Below, piece by piece: positions 60,514 through 64,000 of a stretch of 64,000 bases of DNA (position 1 is the first letter of the stretch; every line of letters starts with the position of its first letter). The DNA is taken from the NCBI RefSeq assembly GCF_033097365.1, contig NZ_AP028461.1, positions 6,510,001-6,574,000 on the forward strand, in the 5' to 3' direction. Under the pieces are notes generated by a model that saw nothing but the letters and a program-made list of their open reading frames with translations, searched no databases and was not told where the DNA came from. The DNA is from Actinoplanes sichuanensis (GTDB taxonomy: Bacteria > Actinomycetota > Actinomycetes > Mycobacteriales > Micromonosporaceae). Both the position numbers and the translations under genes were made by a program.

Positions 60514-61296
60514 TCAGGAGGCCGAGCGGCGCGGGGCGATCTTCAGGTCGGCCTCGATGGCCGCGGTGGCGGCGAGCAGCGGGGGCAGGATGCGCGCCCG
60601 GATGTCGTCGACGGTGGCTCGGGCCGCGTGGATGGAGACGTTGACGGCTCCGGTCACGGTGCCCGCGCGGTCCCGGATCGGGGCGGCGATCGCGCGCAGG
60701 CCCTCCTCGAGTTCCTGGTCGACGATCGCGTGGCCCTGCCGCCTGACCTGCACGAGTTCGGCGCGGAGCGCGTCCGGCGTACAGATGGTCCGGTCGGTGA
60801 GGGGTTCGAGTTTGGCCCGGCCCAGGTAGGCCTCCAACTCGGCGGCGGGTAGCCCGGCGAGGATGACCCGGCCCATCGATGTGGCGTATGCCGGGAATCG
60901 GGTGCCCACATTGATGGCGACCCGCATGATCCTACTTGTCGGGACACGGGCCACATACACGATATCGTCACCGTCGAGCACGGACATCGACGACGATTCG
61001 CGGACCTCGGCGACGAGACGTTCGAGGTGCGGTTCGGCGACTTCCGGCAGCGAGATGCTGGAGAGGTACGAGTACCCGAGCTCGAGCACCCGCGGGGCCA
61101 GCGAGAACAGCCGCCCGTCGGTGCGCACGTACCCGAGATCGGTGAGGGTGAGCAGGAACCGGCGGGCCGCGGCCCGGGTGAGGCCGCAGACCCGGGCGAC
61201 GTCACTGAGCGTGAGCTCGGAGTGCTGTGCGTCGAACGCGCGGATCACCGCCAGTCCCCGCTCCAGCGACTGAACGTAGTACGGTTCGCGCGGCAT
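60514..61296 (-). CDS. IclR-family regulator (PcaR/PcaU-like)
   Basis: A 260-residue regulator. Winged helix-turn-helix lies at about residues 8-72 (LTLSDVARVCGLTRAAARRFLLTL), with the effector domain after it (FPAYATSMGRVILAGLP; VDQELEEGLRAIAAPIRD; GAVNVSIHAARATVDDI). The sequence style is that of the PcaR/PcaU/PobR branch, which respond to small aromatic acids. ATG 61296 gives MPREPYYVQSLERGLAVIRA, the branch-typical start; the open frame further upstream is ignored. It is divergent from an ABC importer with a perfect dyad in the 100-base gap, so it probably controls that importer. Confidence 0.9.
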   Translation of the reverse strand: MPREPYYVQSLERGLAVIRAFDAQHSELTLSDVARVCGLTRAAARRFLLTLTDLGYVRTDGRLFSLAPRVLELGYSYLSSISLPEVAEPHLERLVAEVRESSSMSVLDGDDIVYVARVPTSRIMRVAINVGTRFPAYATSMGRVILAGLPAAELEAYLGRAKLEPLTDRTICTPDALRAELVQVRRQGHAIVDQELEEGLRAIAAPIRDRAGTVTGAVNVSIHAARATVDDIRARILPPLLAATAAIEADLKIAPRRSAS

Positions 61297-61343
61297 CAGA
61301 TGATCGACCCGAATCGTTGACGTGACACGGGGCACATCATAGC

Positions 61344-61358
61344 GTTCTCCATGAGAAC
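61344..61358. promoter_or_regulatory. Perfect dyad GTTCTC-CAT-GAGAAC, candidate IclR operator
   Basis: A six-base inverted repeat with three-base spacer lies midway between the divergent IclR gene (start 61296) and the importer gene (start 61397). Its position and symmetry fit an operator of the IclR-type regulator; no other strong dyad is present in this gap. Confidence 0.6.
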
Positions 61359-61396
61359 TCACGTTCGTCATGCGCACACATTTCGAAGGAGTAAAT

Positions 61397-62356
61397 ATGC
61401 GGCGACTTCTCGCGGGGCTCGCGGCGGCTGCGCTCGCCGGCTCCCTGGTGGCCTGTGGTTCCGATTCCGGCGGCGGGGCGAAGACCGAGGGCGGTGCCGA
61501 CCAGGTCAAGGTCGGCGTCATCCCGATCGTCGACGTGGCCCCGATCTACCTGGGGCAGCAGAAGGGCTTCTTCAAGAACCGCAACATCGAGCTCACCCTG
61601 GAAGCCGGTCAGGGTGGCGCCGCGATCGTGCCGGGTGTGGTGAACAACCAGACCCAGTTCGGCTTCTCCAACCTGACCTCCCTGATGATCGCCCAGACCA
61701 AGGGTCTGCCGATCAAGGCGGTCGCCGCCGGTGTTTCGTCGACCGGCGAGGCCGGCAAGGACTTCGGCGCCGTGGTCGTGAAGGCGGACAGCCCGATCAA
61801 GACGGCGAAGGACCTGGCCGGCAAGAAGATCTCGGTGAACACGCTGAAGAACATCGGCGACACCGTCACCCGCGAGTCGGTCCGCAAGGCCGGCGGCGAC
61901 GACAAGACGCTGAACTTCGTCGAGATGGCCTTCCCGACCATGCCCGCCGCCCTGGAGAAGGGCGAGGTCGACGCCGCGTGGGTGGTCGAGCCGCAGCTGT
62001 CCACGATCAAGGCCGCCGGTGGCCGGGAGATCGCCTCGACCTTCGTCGACGCCGCCCCGAACCTGACCGTCGCCGCGTACTTCACCTCGGAGAAGCTGAT
62101 CGCCGAGAACGCCGACCTGGTCAAGCGCTTCACCGAGGCGATCAACGAGTCGCTGACCTACGCCGACTCGCACCCGGACGAGGTCCGCACGATCCTCGGT
62201 TCATACACCAAGATCGACGAGAAGCTGCGCGCGTCGCTGGTCCTGCCGAAGTGGCCGACCCAGATCAACGAGGCGTCGGTGCAGACCCTGGCGTCCCTCG
62301 GCGAGAAGGACGGCATCTTCACCGGTACTCCGGACCTGGCGAAGCTGCTGCCGTGA
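61397..62356 (+). CDS. ABC transporter substrate-binding lipoprotein (NMT1/THI5-like, SsuA/TauA class)
   Basis: A 319-residue exported lipoprotein with lipobox SLVACG (Cys20). The mature part matches the NMT1/SsuA-like fold: VKVGVIPIVDVAPIYLGQQKG, FFKNRNIELTLEAGQGGAAI and a mid-protein block GEVDAAWVVEPQL. Such proteins bind sulfonates, nitrate, pyrimidine precursors or aromatic acids; the PcaR-like regulator next door hints at an aromatic or organic acid (inference). ATG 61397 follows GAAGGAG at ideal spacing. Its stop overlaps the first permease gene (GTGA). Confidence 0.9.
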   Translation: MRRLLAGLAAAALAGSLVACGSDSGGGAKTEGGADQVKVGVIPIVDVAPIYLGQQKGFFKNRNIELTLEAGQGGAAIVPGVVNNQTQFGFSNLTSLMIAQTKGLPIKAVAAGVSSTGEAGKDFGAVVVKADSPIKTAKDLAGKKISVNTLKNIGDTVTRESVRKAGGDDKTLNFVEMAFPTMPAALEKGEVDAAWVVEPQLSTIKAAGGREIASTFVDAAPNLTVAAYFTSEKLIAENADLVKRFTEAINESLTYADSHPDEVRTILGSYTKIDEKLRASLVLPKWPTQINEASVQTLASLGEKDGIFTGTPDLAKLLP

Positions 62357-63156
62357 CAACGGCCCGCCCGGCCAACCCGGTCCGGTCCGGCAACCCCGCT
62401 CTGCTCGGGGTTGCCGGCCTGGCCGGGTTGCTCCTCGTCATCGAACTGGCGCCCCGGATCGGGCTGGTCGACGAGCGGTTCCTGCCGCCGGCCAGCACCA
62501 TCCTGGGCGCCCTGGTCGACGAAGCGTCAGACGCCGCGTTCTGGACGGCGCTGTCCGACACCATGGTCGCGTGGGCGATCGGCCTGGCCATCGCGGTCGT
62601 CGCCGGGGTGCTGGCCGGCCTGGTGATCGGGTCGGTTCCGGTGTTGCGGGCGCTGACCGCGTCGACAGTCGAGTTCCTGCGGCCGATCCCGTCGGTGGCG
62701 CTGATCCCGCTCGCGGTGCTGATGTACGGCACCGACCTGGGCTCGACCCTGCTGCTGGTCTGCTACGCCTCGTTCTGGCAGGTCCTGGTCCAGGTCCTGT
62801 ACGGGGTGGCGGACGTGGATCCGGTCGCCTTCGAGACCGCGAAGAGTTTCCGCTTCTCGGCGTGGGCCCGGATCCGGTACGTGCTGTGGCCGACTGCCCT
62901 GCCGTACGTGTTCACCGGCATCCGCCTGGCCGCCTCGGTGGCTCTGGTCCTGGCGATCACCGCCGAACTCGTGATCGGCTCGCCGGGCCTGGGCAAGGAG
63001 ATCGCGGTCGCCCAGTCCTCGGACGCCGTGCCCACCATGTACGCCCTGGTCGTCGTCACCGGCATCCTCGGTGTCCTGATCAACCTGCTGGCTCGTACCG
63101 GCGAGCGCCGCCTGCTCGCCTGGCACCAGTCCGTGCGGGGAGAGGTGCCTGTGTGA
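62353..63156 (+). CDS. ABC transporter permease 1 (SsuC/TauC class)
   Basis: A 267-residue inner-membrane permease with about six helices. The EAA loop is VDPVAFETAKSFRFSAWARIRYVLWPTALP, and the conserved middle is FLRPIPSVALIPLAVLMYG. GTG 62353 overlaps the binding-protein stop; the frame upstream is an unused extension. The second permease follows with a TGATG overlap. Together they form the channel for the substrate delivered by the lipoprotein. Confidence 0.92.
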   Translation: MTTARPANPVRSGNPALLGVAGLAGLLLVIELAPRIGLVDERFLPPASTILGALVDEASDAAFWTALSDTMVAWAIGLAIAVVAGVLAGLVIGSVPVLRALTASTVEFLRPIPSVALIPLAVLMYGTDLGSTLLLVCYASFWQVLVQVLYGVADVDPVAFETAKSFRFSAWARIRYVLWPTALPYVFTGIRLAASVALVLAITAELVIGSPGLGKEIAVAQSSDAVPTMYALVVVTGILGVLINLLARTGERRLLAWHQSVRGEVPV

Positions 63157-63932
63157 TGGTGACCATCGCCAAGAGAGTCGGGCTGGCGGTCGCTTTGCCG
63201 CTGGTCCTGTTCGTGGGCTGGTACGTGTTCAGTGCCGGCAGCACGAACTTCTACGCCCCGCCGCTGTCCAAGATCCTGACCGCGTTCGGCGACACCTGGC
63301 AGACCGAGCGTCTGAAGGCCGACGTGCTGCCGAGCCTGTTGCGCCTGTTCGCCGGATACCTGCTGGCCGCTCTGATCGGCATCGGTCTGGGTGTGGCGAT
63401 CGGCCTGAACCGCCGGCTGCGCGCCACGATGGAGCCGGTTCTGGAGTTCTTCCGGGCCATCCCGCCGCCGGTGCTGGTGCCGGTGATCATGCTGTTCGCC
63501 GGGATCGGGAACGGCATGAAGGTCACCGTCATCGTGTTCGGGTGCATCTGGCCGATCCTGCTGAACACGGTGGAGGGCGTCCGCGCGGTGGACAGCGTGG
63601 TGCTGGACACCGCACGCTCGTACGGGGTGAACGGGCCGGCCCGGCTCACCCACGTGGTGCTGCCGTCGGCCAGCCCGCAGATCGCGGCCGGACTGCGCCA
63701 GGCGCTGTCCATCGCGATCATCCTGATGGTGATCAGCGAGATGTTCGCCGCGAGCAACGGTCTCGGTTTCACCATCGTGCAGTTCCAGCGCAGCTTCGCG
63801 ATCCCCGAGATGTGGAGCGGGATCATCCTGCTCGGCCTGCTCGGTTTCATGCTGTCGCTGCTTTTCCGGCTCGCCGAGCGGCGGGTTCTGCGGTGGTACG
63901 AGGGCCTGCGCGCGGCGCAGCGCGCCGGCTAG
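63156..63932 (+). CDS. ABC transporter permease 2 (SsuC/TauC class)
   Basis: A 258-residue permease related to the preceding one: FFRAIPPPVLVPVIMLFAGIG, the EAA loop VDSVVLDTARSYGVNGPARLTHVVLPSASP and six predicted helices. ATG 63156 overlaps the previous stop (TGATG), with GGAGAGG about ten bases upstream. Two different permease genes suggest a heterodimeric channel, unlike the single-permease SsuABC prototypes. The ATPase gene starts nine bases downstream. Confidence 0.92.
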   Translation: MVTIAKRVGLAVALPLVLFVGWYVFSAGSTNFYAPPLSKILTAFGDTWQTERLKADVLPSLLRLFAGYLLAALIGIGLGVAIGLNRRLRATMEPVLEFFRAIPPPVLVPVIMLFAGIGNGMKVTVIVFGCIWPILLNTVEGVRAVDSVVLDTARSYGVNGPARLTHVVLPSASPQIAAGLRQALSIAIILMVISEMFAASNGLGFTIVQFQRSFAIPEMWSGIILLGLLGFMLSLLFRLAERRVLRWYEGLRAAQRAG

Positions 63933-63941
63933 GGGGCGACG

Positions 63942-64000
63942 ATGCTCGAAGTCAAGGGATTGCGGAAGGTCTACCGGTCCGGAAGTCGCGAGGTCGAAGC
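63942..64000 (+). CDS. ABC transporter ATP-binding protein (5' end only)
   Basis: Nineteen residues are visible, MLEVKGLRKVYRSGSREVE, the usual first strand of an ABC ATPase before the Walker A motif. ATG 63942 follows AGGGGGCGAC. Position directly after two permease genes supports the call. The rest lies beyond the window. Confidence 0.8.
   Translation, partial: MLEVKGLRKVYRSGSREVE

Overview
The window is very GC-rich, densely packed chromosomal DNA with frequent ATGA/GTGA gene overlaps and GTG/TTG starts. It carries a Streptomyces-type conservon, ESX/WXG100-associated polymorphic toxin genes, an AftD-like arabinosyltransferase-type protein and heterotetrameric sarcosine oxidase. Together these point to a filamentous actinobacterium. 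Micromonosporaceae, perhaps an Actinoplanes relative, is my best guess; this is inference, because there is no rRNA or tRNA marker. I see no insertion sequence, CRISPR array, tRNA or phage attachment site.

1-15.8 kb: a choline / glycine betaine / sarcosine catabolic island. A dimethylglycine-oxidase-type flavoprotein (partial) and an IclR regulator read leftward. An eleven-gene rightward run holds a ferredoxin reductase, a Rieske ferredoxin, choline dehydrogenase (betA), betaine aldehyde dehydrogenase (betB), a betaine ABC importer (ATPase, a double-length permease, lipoprotein) and sarcosine oxidase soxBDAG. Every step from choline to glycine is represented except the betaine-to-dimethylglycine demethylase. 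The unattached ferredoxin pair may serve that enzyme.

16-21 kb: a conservon (sensor kinase, Roadblock, DUF742, small GTPase) translationally coupled to a second betaine-binding-type lipoprotein, a close paralogue of the importer's ProX but without its own transporter. This is the most attractive candidate for an undescribed sensing arrangement.

21-47.6 kb: a cell-surface and signalling region. It has an EAL phosphodiesterase, several GT2/GT4 glycosyltransferases, two large GT-C-like membrane proteins, a membrane-anchored metallophosphatase and a flippase. It also has a 1077-residue secreted protein with nine tandem Cys-containing modules, an OmpR regulator and a P-loop sugar/nucleotide-kinase-like protein. 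A module of hybrid histidine kinase plus small secreted membrane protein occurs twice; in the second copy the kinase has lost its phospho-acceptor histidine. Direct repeats of GCAACCG spaced by about 11 bp, resembling the TcrA box of Actinoplanes, lie in front of a member of each module.

47.6-57.8 kb: a toxin/immunity island. It has two tandem three-domain proteins (YrhB-like, YwqJ-type deaminase, SUKH-like), a YbaB-like and a WXG100-like protein, a 1969-residue toxin with two papain-fold deamidase-type domains, and a downstream candidate immunity gene.

57.8-64 kb: a GGDEF-EAL membrane protein beside a remnant of another GGDEF gene, then a PcaR-type IclR regulator divergent from an ABC importer of the SsuABC/TauABC class (binding lipoprotein, two permeases, start of the ATPase), cut by the window end.
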